Positions 22,333-31,289 of a stretch of 64,000 nt of DNA are shown one piece after another. The stretch spans positions 1 through 64,000 of the forward strand of contig JBJEQN010000026.1 of assembly GCA_051881775.1 (NCBI GenBank). Reading direction: 5' to 3'. Under the pieces are notes generated by a model. It was not told the origin of the DNA. It did no database searches and worked only from the letters and a program-made list of their open reading frames with translations. How positions within the stretch are numbered: the stretch's first letter is position 1; every line of letters starts with the position of its first letter. Made by a program: the position numbers and the translations under genes. The stretch is from UMGS363 sp051881775. Its GTDB lineage: Bacteria; Bacillota; Clostridia; Oscillospirales; Ruminococcaceae.

Positions 22333-23558
22333 AGGACATTGGAAGAGACGAGATAATCAAGCTGTTGTTTATAGTAAGCTGCTTCGGGGCAGGCAATCCG
22401 AGGATATATGAGCTGGCGGAAAAATTCGGCTCCTTTGACGGACTTTACAAGGCAATAGCTTTCACCAAGCCCGAGGGTGTCTTTACCGAGGAAGAGCTTA
22501 AAGCTGCATCAAGGATACACGGAGCGCAGCTGAGAGGTATAATTTCCTACTGCAAAAGTCATAATATCGGCATAATAAGCTGCGATGACGAGGAATACCC
22601 CAAACGGCTTAAAAATATTTACGATCCGCCTGTGCTGCTTTTTTTCAGGGGCGATGTTTCCGTGCTGAAAAATGATATGATACTTGCGGTCGTAGGTTCA
22701 AGAAAAATATCGGATTACAGCGCAAAGGCGGCGGACATAATAGCCGGCACAATTGCGGCAAACGGTATTACCGTGGCAAGCGGATTTGCCGTTGGAACGG
22801 ACATTACCGCTCATCTTTCGGCAGTAAGGAACGGCGGAAAGACAATAGCTGTTCTCGGCTGTGGGATCGATTACGCTTATCCTGCGGAAAATATGCAGTA
22901 TGCGGACAGGATAGCGGAAAACGGCGTGTTTATTTCGGAATATCCGCCAAATACCGCCGCTCAGCCAAGATTCTTTATTGCAAGGAACCGTATACTTGCC
23001 GGTATCTCAATAGGCACGGCGGTAATTGAGGCCGCCGAAAAAAGCGGCTCGCTGAACACAGCATCCTATACGCTGTCACAGGGAAAAGACCTGTGGGTAG
23101 TTCCTCCACATGATATTTTCAACGCAAGATATGACGGAGGAAAGGCTCTGCTGTCAGACGGAGCGATACCCATATATTCCCCCGATGATATTCTCGGTGA
23201 ATATTTTGAAAATTACCGTCATAAGCCTGTAAAAGAGATACTTTCCGACTATGTTGACCTTGATGAAGCGGAAAACAGGGCTGCGGAACGTACGAAAAAG
23301 CCTAAAAAGCTCAAGGCGGACGAAAAAACCGCCGCAAAGCAGGAGAAAAAACGTGAAGCTGCTCCAACCCCCGGTCTTGACGGCAGCGCTTTAATAGTTT
23401 ACAATATAATCAAAGGTGCCGAAGCACCCATAAGTGCCGATGAAGCTGCGGAGGCGGCAGGAATGGATATTTCCGAAGTCCTGTCCGTTATCACGGAGCT
23501 TGAAATAGAGGGTCTTGTGTCATCTGATACGGGGCAGACCTATTATGCGGCACAGTAA
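22329..23558 (+). CDS. dprA: DNA-processing protein DprA (Smf)
   Basis: A 409-residue protein that loads RecA on incoming single-stranded DNA during transformation. N-terminal helical (SAM-like) domain (about 1-70), Rossmann-like core with VVGSRKIS (about 119-126), VASGFAVGTDITAH, AVLGCGIDYAYPAEN, SEYPPN and RNRILAGIS, a charged Lys/Glu linker, and a C-terminal winged-helix (DMLP1-like) domain (about 350-409). It overlaps the methyltransferase stop by four bases (ATGA) and precedes topA by 54 bp, as in other Firmicutes. No other competence gene is in the window. Confidence 0.95.
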   Translation: MKDIGRDEIIKLLFIVSCFGAGNPRIYELAEKFGSFDGLYKAIAFTKPEGVFTEEELKAASRIHGAQLRGIISYCKSHNIGIISCDDEEYPKRLKNIYDPPVLLFFRGDVSVLKNDMILAVVGSRKISDYSAKAADIIAGTIAANGITVASGFAVGTDITAHLSAVRNGGKTIAVLGCGIDYAYPAENMQYADRIAENGVFISEYPPNTAAQPRFFIARNRILAGISIGTAVIEAAEKSGSLNTASYTLSQGKDLWVVPPHDIFNARYDGGKALLSDGAIPIYSPDDILGEYFENYRHKPVKEILSDYVDLDEAENRAAERTKKPKKLKADEKTAAKQEKKREAAPTPGLDGSALIVYNIIKGAEAPISADEAAEAAGMDISEVLSVITELEIEGLVSSDTGQTYYAAQ

Positions 23559-23612
23559 AATTAAGATCACAACGGCAGAAATATCTGCGTTTAAATAAAG
23601 GAGTTCAGATAA

Positions 23613-25691
23613 ATGTCAAAACTTGTTATTGTGGAGTCGCCTGCAAAGGCTAAAACAATTCAGAAATATCTCGGAAAGGACTTTGAAGTGGTAGCTTCAA
23701 TGGGTCATATCCGTGACCTGCCCAAGTCAAAGCTGGGCGTTGACGTTGACAACGGCTTTGAGCCTGTTTACGTTGACATAAAGGGCAAGGAGGACCTTAT
23801 AGCCGACCTGAAAAAAGAAGCGAAAAAGTCCGATTTCGTCTATCTTGCCACCGACCCTGACCGTGAGGGAGAAGCTATTTCATGGCACCTTGCGCAGATG
23901 CTTGGTCTGCCTATGGATGAAAACAACAGAGTGACCTTCAACGAGATCACCAAAACAGGCGTAACCAACGGTATGGAGCATCCCCGTACAATAGATATAG
24001 ACCTTGTTAACGCACAGCAGGCAAGGCGTATCCTTGACAGGATAGTTGGCTACAAGCTGTCGCCGTTCCTTTGGAAAAAGGTGCGCAGAGGTCTTTCGGC
24101 AGGACGTGTTCAGTCTGTTGCGGTTTCCCTTGTTGTTGACCGTGAAAAGCAGATACAGAACTTCAAGCCGGAAGAATACTGGTCAATTGACGCAAAAATG
24201 ACGGCGCCTTCCTCCAAAAAGCAGTTTGCCGCTTCTTTCTACGGCGTTGACGGAAAGAAAACGGAGCTTCACTCAAAGGAAGAAACAGACGGCATTTTAA
24301 AGCGTATCGAAAATGCGGAATACACCGTTACGGACGTTAAGAAGTCCGTAAGAAAAAAATCCCCCGCTCCCCCGTTCACTACCTCAACAATGCAGCAGGA
24401 AGCCTCCAAAAAGCTGGGCTTTGCCGCTGCAAAAACCATGAAGAACGCTCAGGCGCTTTACGAAGGCGTTGAGATCGAGGGCATGGGCGCTGTGGGTCTT
24501 ATCACATATATGAGAACGGACAGCCTGCGTATTTCCGATGAAGCAAGAGCCGCAGCCTACAAGTACATTGAATCGGCTTACGGAAAGAAGTACGTTCCCT
24601 CTTCCCCGAAAATATACAAGACCAAGGCAGGCGCACAGGACGCTCACGAAGCTATCCGTCCTTCAATGCCGGAGCTTACTCCTGCAAAGGTAAAGGACAG
24701 CCTGACCGCAGAGCAGTTCAAGCTTTACAAGCTCATCTGGGAAAGATTTATCGCAAGCCAGATGGAGAACGCTTCACTTGACACCGTTTCCGCAACCATT
24801 GACGCTAACGGCTGCACCTTCAAGGCAACGGGCTTCTCGGTAAAGTTTGACGGCTTCACCGTTCTTTATGAAGAATCCAAGGACGACGAGGAAAACAAGG
24901 TTCTCCCCGTTATCGAAAAGGGCGACATCCTTAAGCTGAAAGCAATAGAGGGCAATCAGCACTTCACGCAGCCCCCTGCAAGATACACCGAAGCTACTCT
25001 TATCAAGGCTCTTGAAGAAAACGGCATCGGCAGACCTTCAACCTATGCGCCTACCATTTCCACCATCGTTAACAGAATGTATGTTGAGCGTGACGGAAAG
25101 CAGCTTAAGCCTACGGGTCTTGGCGAAGTCACTACACAGCTTATGAAAGACCACTTCAAGCACATCGTTGACGCAAAATTCACCGCAAGCATGGAAAGCA
25201 ACCTTGATGAAATTGAAGTGGGCAACAAGGAATGGGTGGACATTCTCTCCGCTTTCTACAAGGATTTTGACGCTACACTTAAAAAGGCCGAGACCGCTAT
25301 GGACGGCAAGCGCATAAAGGTACCCGATGAGGAAACTGACGAGGTTTGCGATGTCTGCGGCAAGCCTATGGTAATAAAGATAGGACGTTTCGGAAAGTTC
25401 CTTGCCTGCTCGGGCTTCCCCGAATGTACCAACACCAAGAAGATAATCAAGCCCACAGGCGGCGTTTGCCCCAAGTGCGGCAAAAAGGTGCTCCAGAAGA
25501 AGTCCAAGAAGGGCAAAAAATACTTCGGCTGCGAGGATAACCCCACCTGCGACTTTATGACCTGGGATACTCCCGTTTCCGACAAATGCCCCAAGTGCAA
25601 TGACGGCACTACCCTCTTCAAAAAGGGCGGAAAAATGTTCTGCCTTAAAGAGGGCTGCGGCTACGAGGTTGAGATAAAGAAAGAAAAGTAA
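23613..25691 (+). CDS. topA: DNA topoisomerase I (type IA)
   Basis: A 692-residue enzyme that relaxes negative supercoils. The Toprim domain starts VESPAKAKTIQKYLG with the acidic DPDREGEAISWH triad (about 87-98); the catalytic tyrosine is in GLITYMRTDS (about 295-304). Three C-terminal four-cysteine zinc ribbons follow: CDVCGKPM...CSGFPEC, CPKCGKKV...CEDNPTC and CPKCNDGT...CLKEGC. Its length is usual for Firmicutes. AAAGGAGTT precedes ATG. It lies between dprA and trmFO, with repeats in the topA-trmFO gap. Confidence 0.97.
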   Translation: MSKLVIVESPAKAKTIQKYLGKDFEVVASMGHIRDLPKSKLGVDVDNGFEPVYVDIKGKEDLIADLKKEAKKSDFVYLATDPDREGEAISWHLAQMLGLPMDENNRVTFNEITKTGVTNGMEHPRTIDIDLVNAQQARRILDRIVGYKLSPFLWKKVRRGLSAGRVQSVAVSLVVDREKQIQNFKPEEYWSIDAKMTAPSSKKQFAASFYGVDGKKTELHSKEETDGILKRIENAEYTVTDVKKSVRKKSPAPPFTTSTMQQEASKKLGFAAAKTMKNAQALYEGVEIEGMGAVGLITYMRTDSLRISDEARAAAYKYIESAYGKKYVPSSPKIYKTKAGAQDAHEAIRPSMPELTPAKVKDSLTAEQFKLYKLIWERFIASQMENASLDTVSATIDANGCTFKATGFSVKFDGFTVLYEESKDDEENKVLPVIEKGDILKLKAIEGNQHFTQPPARYTEATLIKALEENGIGRPSTYAPTISTIVNRMYVERDGKQLKPTGLGEVTTQLMKDHFKHIVDAKFTASMESNLDEIEVGNKEWVDILSAFYKDFDATLKKAETAMDGKRIKVPDEETDEVCDVCGKPMVIKIGRFGKFLACSGFPECTNTKKIIKPTGGVCPKCGKKVLQKKSKKGKKYFGCEDNPTCDFMTWDTPVSDKCPKCNDGTTLFKKGGKMFCLKEGCGYEVEIKKEK

Positions 25692-25696
25692 ACTCA

Positions 25697-25790
25697 AAGT
25701 TGAAAGTGGAATTGTTGGAGTTTGAAGAGTTAAGAGTGGAGAGTGGAGTTTTTCAATTTGGAAAGTTGAAAGTGGAAAGTGGAATTTTTA
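25697..25790 (+). repeat. Homopurine GAGAGTGGAGAGTGGAG-type repeats, tandem
   Basis: Two imperfect direct units (GTTGAAAGTGGAATTGTTGG... and AAAGTTGAAAGTGGAAAGTGG) flank GTTTGAAGAGTTAAGAGTGG and AGAGTGGAG in the 129-bp topA-trmFO gap. They belong to the same family as 4252-4284 and 30011-30105. Confidence 0.8.
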
Positions 25791-25820
25791 ACGGCATTAT
25801 TATTTAAAGGATAGATTTAT

Positions 25821-27155
25821 ATGAACAGTAATCCCGTAAAGGTAATAGGTGCAGGTCTTGCAGGGTGCGAGGCGGCTTGGCAGCTTGCAGAAGCAGGGAT
25901 AAGAGTTGACTTATACGAAATGAAGCCTGTGAAATTTACTCCTGCACACAAATACGGCGGCTTTGCGGAGCTTGTCTGCTCAAATTCGCTGAAAGCGTCA
26001 AGGGTAAATTCGGCGGCAGGTCTGCTTAAAGAGGAAATGCGGCGTTTAGGCTCTCTGACAGTTCCCTGTGCGGAGGAGACCGCAGTTCCCGCAGGGGGCG
26101 CACTTGCCGTTGACAGGACGCTTTTCTCCGATACTGTCACAGAAAAGATAAAGTCGCACCCCAACATAACCATACACAGCGAAGAGGTCACGGAAATTCC
26201 CGACGGGAACGTTATTATTGCAACGGGTCCTCTTACCTCGGGCGGTCTGGCGGAAAGCATCAGCCGTTTAAGCGGTGGCTATCTCAGCTTTTATGACGCA
26301 GCCGCTCCCATTGTGACCTTTGAGTCGCTGAATATGAACAGGGCATTTTTTGCCGCACGTTACGGCAGAGGCACGGACGATTACATCAACTGCCCTTTTA
26401 CAAAGGAAGAATATCTTACATTTTACAACGCAATAATAGGCGCAGAATCCGCTCCCCTCCACGAATTTGACCGTCCACGGGACTTGCACAACAAAAACGA
26501 CGATTTCACCGTTTACGAGGGCTGTATGCCAATAGAGGTGCTTGCAAAGCGTGGGGAAGAAACTATGCGCTACGGTGCAATGAAGCCTGTTGGACTGAGC
26601 GACCCCGTAACGGGGAAACGGCCTTATGCGGTGGTACAGCTTCGCAAGGAAAACAGCGCAGGCACTATGTACAACATCGTGGGTTTCCAGACGAACCTTA
26701 AATTCGGGGAGCAGAAGCGTGTTTTCTCACTTATCCCCGGGCTTGAAAATGCGGAGTTTGTGCGGTACGGGGTAATGCACCGCAACTCCTTCCTCAACTC
26801 CCCAAGGCTCCTTGACGGCGACTTTTCTCTGCGGAGTGACAGGCGCATTTTCTTTGCAGGACAGATAACGGGCGTTGAGGGGTATATGGAATCCGCCGCA
26901 AGCGGTATTCTTGCAGGAAAAAATATGGTGCGGCGCTTACAGGGAAAGGACAGCCTTGTTCTTCCTCCCGAAACTATGCTTGGCGCTATTTCACGTTACA
27001 TTTCCGACATCACTGTCGAAAACTTCCAGCCTATGGGGGCAAATATGGGAATACTTCCTGAGATAGATGTGCGCATAAAGGACAAGCAGCAGCGTTATCA
27101 AATTATTGCAGACAGGGCGCTTGAAGCGCTTGACAAGGCTTTGATAGAGGTCTGA
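25821..27155 (+). CDS. trmFO: Folate-dependent tRNA (uracil-5-)-methyltransferase TrmFO
   Basis: A 444-residue FAD/folate enzyme that makes m5U54 in the T-loop of tRNA. The N-terminal dinucleotide-binding VIGAGLAGCEAAWQLAEAG (about 8-26) is followed by LYEMKP, ELVCSNSLKA, and the C-terminal FAQ/QITGVEGYMESAASG region. The conserved cysteine region CPF (about 192) and catalytic-type cysteine in EGCMPIEV fit TrmFO rather than MnmG. SD AAAGGATAG lies upstream. Follows topA after a repeat-bearing gap. The YcxB-like gene starts 3 nt after its stop. Confidence 0.95.
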   Translation: MNSNPVKVIGAGLAGCEAAWQLAEAGIRVDLYEMKPVKFTPAHKYGGFAELVCSNSLKASRVNSAAGLLKEEMRRLGSLTVPCAEETAVPAGGALAVDRTLFSDTVTEKIKSHPNITIHSEEVTEIPDGNVIIATGPLTSGGLAESISRLSGGYLSFYDAAAPIVTFESLNMNRAFFAARYGRGTDDYINCPFTKEEYLTFYNAIIGAESAPLHEFDRPRDLHNKNDDFTVYEGCMPIEVLAKRGEETMRYGAMKPVGLSDPVTGKRPYAVVQLRKENSAGTMYNIVGFQTNLKFGEQKRVFSLIPGLENAEFVRYGVMHRNSFLNSPRLLDGDFSLRSDRRIFFAGQITGVEGYMESAASGILAGKNMVRRLQGKDSLVLPPETMLGAISRYISDITVENFQPMGANMGILPEIDVRIKDKQQRYQIIADRALEALDKALIEV

Positions 27156-27158
27156 ACT

Positions 27159-27734
27159 ATGGATAAAGAACAACTCCCCAAGCTGAAATTTTCCTTTCCC
27201 GGCGACATTGGAAAAGAACCGCTTGTCAGCTTTGCGGTAAAATGTGACGATAAAGACCGCAAACAGCTTGAACAGGCTGCGGCGTTCAGAAAGGGCGGTT
27301 CAAAGATAGGTACCGTGCTTGCGGCGGCGCTTTGCGGACTTATTCTGCTGAACATTATCCTTGCTGCATTTGCAAGCGGTGAATACAAGGCTGCGGCGGC
27401 GTATATAATTTTTGCTCTGCTGCTTGTCGGAGCGTATATAACGCCGAAGATAACTCTGCGCAGGTTCACAAGCCTTGCGCCAAACGACAGTCCCTACTTC
27501 GTTTACAGCTTTTACAGGCACCATTTTACCCTTATAAGCGAATATGAGGGTCTGAGCCTTAGCTATGACGACCTTTCGGGAGCGGCGGAAAACAGCCTTG
27601 GGTTTATTTTGTTCAAAAATGACGGGGCTTCTTACGTTATCCCGAAAAAGGAGCTTGACAAAAACGGGCTTAAAATGCTTCACGCCGTGCTTGAAAACAA
27701 GCTGGGTTCAAAATTTGACGTTAAATTTCTTTAA
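27159..27734 (+). CDS. YcxB-like membrane protein
   Basis: A 191-residue protein with a soluble N-terminus, two transmembrane helices (about 52-70 and 77-95) and a C-terminal domain with FYRHHFTLISEYEGLSLSYDDL that resembles the YcxB-type C-terminal domain. Function unknown. It begins 3 nt after trmFO and reads AGAGGT inside the trmFO end as its ribosome binding site, so it is translationally linked. The next gene is a shorter paralog with the same layout. Confidence 0.65.
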   Translation: MDKEQLPKLKFSFPGDIGKEPLVSFAVKCDDKDRKQLEQAAAFRKGGSKIGTVLAAALCGLILLNIILAAFASGEYKAAAAYIIFALLLVGAYITPKITLRRFTSLAPNDSPYFVYSFYRHHFTLISEYEGLSLSYDDLSGAAENSLGFILFKNDGASYVIPKKELDKNGLKMLHAVLENKLGSKFDVKFL

Positions 27735-27743
27735 GGAGCAAGA

Positions 27744-28262
27744 ATGGAAAACGAACTTATTTGTCCTGCGGAAATTACTGCGGACAAGGGAGAAAAGCCT
27801 GCTTACACCGTTAACTCGCCTTATGACGCCGACACGGTTTATTTTGAGAAGAAGCACAATATGTTCCCGACGGCAATAACGACGGCGGCGGTGTCCTTTG
27901 CGGCGGCAATTGCTTCGGCGGTCATGGGATATTATCTTATAACCATAGCCGCAGGACTTGTCTTTGTTTCAACGGGGATAACGCTTCTGACGGCTAAGGC
28001 TTCTTCAAAAAAGGTTTACGAAAATCTTTACAAGGACGAAACGCTGCGCCTGTACAGCTTTTACGGCAGCCATTTTACCGCAGAAAGCAGGCAGGGCGCT
28101 GTTTACATAGAATATAACAAGCTGAAAAAGGTAATATACGCCGAAAAATACATTATGCTGATAATGCCAAGCGGCGTAAGCTATACAATCGCAAAAAACT
28201 GCATCGGAAACGCAAGTTTTGCCGAATTTCTTAAAGGAAAAACGGCGGATGTAACCAAATGA
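27744..28262 (+). CDS. YcxB-like membrane protein (paralog)
   Basis: A 172-residue protein with two transmembrane helices (about 45-63 and 67-85) and a C-terminal FYGSHFTAESRQGAVYIEYNKL domain aligned with FYRHHFTLISEYEGLSLSYDDL of its neighbour. AAGGAGCAAG precedes ATG. Probably arisen by tandem duplication, now well diverged. Function unknown. Followed by plsX after 15 bp, so all three may share a transcript. Confidence 0.65.
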   Translation: MENELICPAEITADKGEKPAYTVNSPYDADTVYFEKKHNMFPTAITTAAVSFAAAIASAVMGYYLITIAAGLVFVSTGITLLTAKASSKKVYENLYKDETLRLYSFYGSHFTAESRQGAVYIEYNKLKKVIYAEKYIMLIMPSGVSYTIAKNCIGNASFAEFLKGKTADVTK

Positions 28263-28277
28263 AAGGACGGATAACAT

Positions 28278-29297
28278 ATGAAGATAATAGTTGACGCATT
28301 CGGCGGAGATAATGCGCCTGCCGAGGTCGTAAAGGGTGCCGCTCTGGCGGTTGAAAAGCTTGGTGTGGAAATAATCCTCACAGGCGATGAAAAGAAGATA
28401 AAAAAGTGTGCGGAGGAAAACGGCGTTGCTCTTAACGGGATAACCATAATGCACACAGAATCGGTAATTGACATACACGAAGAGCCTACTTCCATTATCA
28501 AGGAACGCTCCGACTGCTCCATGGCTATCGGCTTAAAGGCGCTTGCTGACGGAGAGGGCGACGCATTCGTTTCCGCAGGCAGCACGGGCGCTCTCGTTGT
28601 AGGCGCTACGTTCATTGCAAAGCGTCTTAAAGGCATAAAGCGTGCGGCTCTTGCTCCCGTTATGCCCACCGACACGGGCTATATGATGCTCATTGACGCA
28701 GGCGCAAACGTTGACTGCCGCCCCGAAATGCTTGTTCAGTTCGGCATTATGGGCAGCTGCTACATGGAGAAGGTCCTGGGCGTAAAATCACCTAAGGTGG
28801 GACTTATCAACGTTGGCGCAGAGGACACAAAGGGCAGAGATATGGACATTGAAGCATATCATATGCTTGAGAAGGCTCCCGTTAATTTCTACGGCAACCT
28901 TGAAGCGAGAGAAATACCCAACGGCGTTTGTCAGGTAGCCGTTTCGGACGGTTTTACGGGCAACGTTGCGCTTAAGCTCTATGAGGGCATGGGTTCTTAC
29001 TTTGCGCACACCTTAAAGGGTATGTTCATGAGCGGTCTTGGCGGAAAAATTGCTTACCTGCTGGTCAAAAAGCAGGTCAAGGCGTTCAAGAAAAAGCTGG
29101 ACTACTCGGAAGTGGGCGGCGCTGTTCTTATGGGCATTTCAAAGCCTGTTATAAAGGCTCACGGCAGCTCGGACGCAAAGGCTTTCTACAATGCTATCCG
29201 TCAGGCGAAAAGCTGTGTTGACGGCGACGTTATCGGCGAAATTTCACGTTCTCTCGAACAGCTCAAAGCGGAAAATGCGCCTGCTGACGTAAAGTAA
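28278..29297 (+). CDS. plsX: Phosphate acyltransferase PlsX
   Basis: A 339-residue enzyme that converts acyl-ACP to acyl-phosphate, feeding PlsY in phospholipid synthesis. Start MKIIVDAFGGDNAPAEVVKG, AFVSAGSTGALVVGATF (about 94-110), DAGANVDCRPEML and SDGFTGNVALKLYEG are the family blocks. AAAGGACGG precedes ATG. It is followed by rnc without the acyl carrier protein gene found there in many bacteria. Confidence 0.97.
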   Translation: MKIIVDAFGGDNAPAEVVKGAALAVEKLGVEIILTGDEKKIKKCAEENGVALNGITIMHTESVIDIHEEPTSIIKERSDCSMAIGLKALADGEGDAFVSAGSTGALVVGATFIAKRLKGIKRAALAPVMPTDTGYMMLIDAGANVDCRPEMLVQFGIMGSCYMEKVLGVKSPKVGLINVGAEDTKGRDMDIEAYHMLEKAPVNFYGNLEAREIPNGVCQVAVSDGFTGNVALKLYEGMGSYFAHTLKGMFMSGLGGKIAYLLVKKQVKAFKKKLDYSEVGGAVLMGISKPVIKAHGSSDAKAFYNAIRQAKSCVDGDVIGEISRSLEQLKAENAPADVK

Positions 29298-29324
29298 TGC
29301 CCTCCGCTTGGAAAGGAAAATAAA

Positions 29325-30011
29325 ATGGATTTTTCTGAATTTGAGAAAAAGATAGGCTATACCTTCAAAAACAAAGACCTGCTCCACGAGGCGCTTTCAC
29401 ATTCTTCTTACGCCAACGAATACCGTCACGGCAGGAACTCCAACGAGCGGCTTGAATTTCTCGGCGACAGCGTACTTTCCATAGTTGTTTCGGAGCATCT
29501 TTTCACCCATTTCAAGCATCTGCCCGAGGGCGAGCTTACAAAAATAAGGGCTTCACTTGTATGCGAAAATGCTCTGTATGAGTTTTCAAAGAAGATAGAT
29601 CTGGGACATTATATCCTCCTTGGCAAGGGCGAGGAAAACAGCGGCGGCAGAGAGCGTCCGTCCATAGTTTCGGACGCTTTTGAGGCTGTTATTGCGGCTG
29701 TATTCCTTGACGGAGGAATGGAGGAAGCAAGAAAGTATGTTCTCGGTTTCCTGCCGGAGCATCTTGACAAGAACAGTGCAAAGTCTCTCCACGACTACAA
29801 GACCGTTTTGCAGGAGGTCATTCAGCGCAACCCCGAAGAAAAGGTGGAGTATGTACTTAAAGAGCAGTCAGGTCCCGACCACAACAGGCAGTTTGTTGTA
29901 CAGGTAATGCTCAACTCAAACGTTATCGGCACAGGAGAGGGTCACAGCAAAAAGCAGGCTGAACAAATGGCGGCTAAAGAGGCTCTTTCCCTTATGGGAT
30001 ACCGTGAATAG
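29325..30011 (+). CDS. rnc: Ribonuclease III
   Basis: A 228-residue double-strand-specific endonuclease for rRNA and mRNA processing. The RNase III domain has RNSNERLEFLGDSVLS (signature Glu/Asp set, about 38-53), GGRERPSIVSDAFEAVIAAVFLDGG (second acidic Asp and Glu) and the dsRNA-binding domain spans about 155-228 (DYKTVLQEVIQR...SKKQAEQMAAKEAL). SD GGAAAGGA precedes ATG. Upstream of smc, as in many Firmicutes. Confidence 0.97.
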   Translation: MDFSEFEKKIGYTFKNKDLLHEALSHSSYANEYRHGRNSNERLEFLGDSVLSIVVSEHLFTHFKHLPEGELTKIRASLVCENALYEFSKKIDLGHYILLGKGEENSGGRERPSIVSDAFEAVIAAVFLDGGMEEARKYVLGFLPEHLDKNSAKSLHDYKTVLQEVIQRNPEEKVEYVLKEQSGPDHNRQFVVQVMLNSNVIGTGEGHSKKQAEQMAAKEALSLMGYRE

Positions 30012-30105
30012 GAGTTTGAAGTGTTGAGAGTGAAGAGTGGAGTGAAAAAGGGATCATACTGAATGATAAATTTCACTCTCCACTCTTCACACTTCACACT
30101 TGCAG
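30011..30105. repeat. Homopurine repeat, inverted pair between rnc and the radical SAM gene
   Basis: TTTGAAGTGTTGAGAGTGAA followed by GAGTGGAGTGAAA (30014-30046) faces TTTCACTCTCCACTCTTCAC followed by ACTTCACACTT (about 30070-30100), leaving about 24 bp between. Same family as 4252-4539. It could form a long RNA hairpin in the spacer. Confidence 0.85.
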
Positions 30106-30112
30106 AATAATT

Positions 30113-31105
30113 ATGAAGCACAGCAATATTTCAATTTTTATTCCCCATAACGGCTGTCCGAATCAATGCTCATTCTGTAATCAGCGAACTATAAGCGGTG
30201 CGCAGAAGCAGCCTTCGGCGGAGGACGTAACAGAGCTGCTGAAAAGCGCCTGCCCTGCCCTTTCAACGCCTAAAAACACGGAGATAGCCTTCTTCGGCGG
30301 CAGCTTTACGGCTATAGACCGCAGCTATATGGTGTCGCTCCTTGAAGCAGCAAAGCCATTTCTTGCGGAATACGGTCTTTCGGGGATAAGAATTTCCACA
30401 AGACCCGACAAAATTGACGGAGAAGTTCTTGATATTCTTGAAAAGTACGGCGTTACCTCAATTGAACTGGGGGCGCAGTCAATGCGTGATGAAGTCCTTG
30501 CCGCTAACGACAGAGGACACAGCGCAGAGGATGTAAAAAGGGCTTCCTATATGATAAAGGAACGGGGCTTTGAGCTTGGCTTGCAGATGATGACGGGCTT
30601 ATACAAAAGCTCTCCCGATGACGACCGCTTTACTGCGGAGGAAATAATCGCACTTGCTCCGAAAACCGTAAGGATCTACCCCGTTGTGATACTCGGCGGC
30701 ACTAAACTTGCCGACTTATATCAGAGCGGCGTATATAAAACTATCCCCTTTGAGGAAGAAGCGGAACTTTGCGCAGAGCTTATGCAGAAATTTGAAAATG
30801 CAGGCATAAGGGTCATACGAATGGGACTTCACGCTTCGGAAAGCGTAGGCTCGGAGGCTGTTGGGGGATATTATCACCCTGCGTTCAGGGAAGTATGCAC
30901 GGGAATTTTATTCCGCAGAGCAATGGAAGAAAGGCTCACCGAAAAGGGCAGCTATGAAGTTTATGTTGCGCCAAGGTCGGTAAGCGCTGCAAACGGACAC
31001 AAGAAAAGCAACGTCCTGTTCTTTGAAAACAGGGGCGTAAAAATAAAGATAAGACCCGATGAAAGCATTTCGGGCGATATGGAAATGCGGATAGTAAAAT
31101 TATAA
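30113..31105 (+). CDS. Radical SAM protein (Elp3-like group)
   Basis: A 330-residue radical S-adenosylmethionine enzyme. The cluster motif is C-x3-C-x2-C (CPNQCSFC, Cys 14, 18, 21), followed by FFGGSFTAIDRSYM, ISTRPDKID, IELGAQSM and MMTGLYKSSPDDD, characteristic of the group that lies between rnc and smc in Clostridia and is distantly related to Elp3/HemN-like proteins. No acetyltransferase domain is attached. Its reaction is not known. No clear SD is seen (AATAATTATG). It sits between two repeat-bearing gaps; a 164-bp hairpin element starts immediately after its stop codon. Confidence 0.8.
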   Translation: MKHSNISIFIPHNGCPNQCSFCNQRTISGAQKQPSAEDVTELLKSACPALSTPKNTEIAFFGGSFTAIDRSYMVSLLEAAKPFLAEYGLSGIRISTRPDKIDGEVLDILEKYGVTSIELGAQSMRDEVLAANDRGHSAEDVKRASYMIKERGFELGLQMMTGLYKSSPDDDRFTAEEIIALAPKTVRIYPVVILGGTKLADLYQSGVYKTIPFEEEAELCAELMQKFENAGIRVIRMGLHASESVGSEAVGGYYHPAFREVCTGILFRRAMEERLTEKGSYEVYVAPRSVSAANGHKKSNVLFFENRGVKIKIRPDESISGDMEMRIVKL

Positions 31106-31269
31106 GGGGTTCTCTAAAAACCGGGACTCGAGCAAATTTTCGTCCATGACTTTATTCAGCTGCAAGGCAACAAACCGCCGTAATACTTGATGTATTACAA
31201 GGTTTGTTAACGCAGCAGATGAATAAAGTCATAGAAAATTTGCCGAGAAGGAGGTTTTTAGAGGTTCCC
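31106..31269. mobile_element. 164-bp hairpin element (MITE-like), copy 1
   Basis: An imperfect palindrome over its whole length: GGGGTTCTCTAAAAACC (31106-31122) faces GGTTTTTAGAGGTTCCC (31253-31269), and pairing continues through CAAATTTTC/GAAAATTTG, ATGACTTTATTCA/TGAATAAAGTCAT, ACAAACC/GGTTTGT to a TAATAC-TTGAT-GTATTA centre. Identical to 44534-44697. Flanks are ATAA on both sides (31102-31105 and 31270-31273), consistent with a 4-bp target duplication. It abuts the radical SAM stop codon and ends 20 bp before smc. Confidence 0.88.
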
Positions 31270-31289
31270 ATAAGAACAGGAGCGGCATA

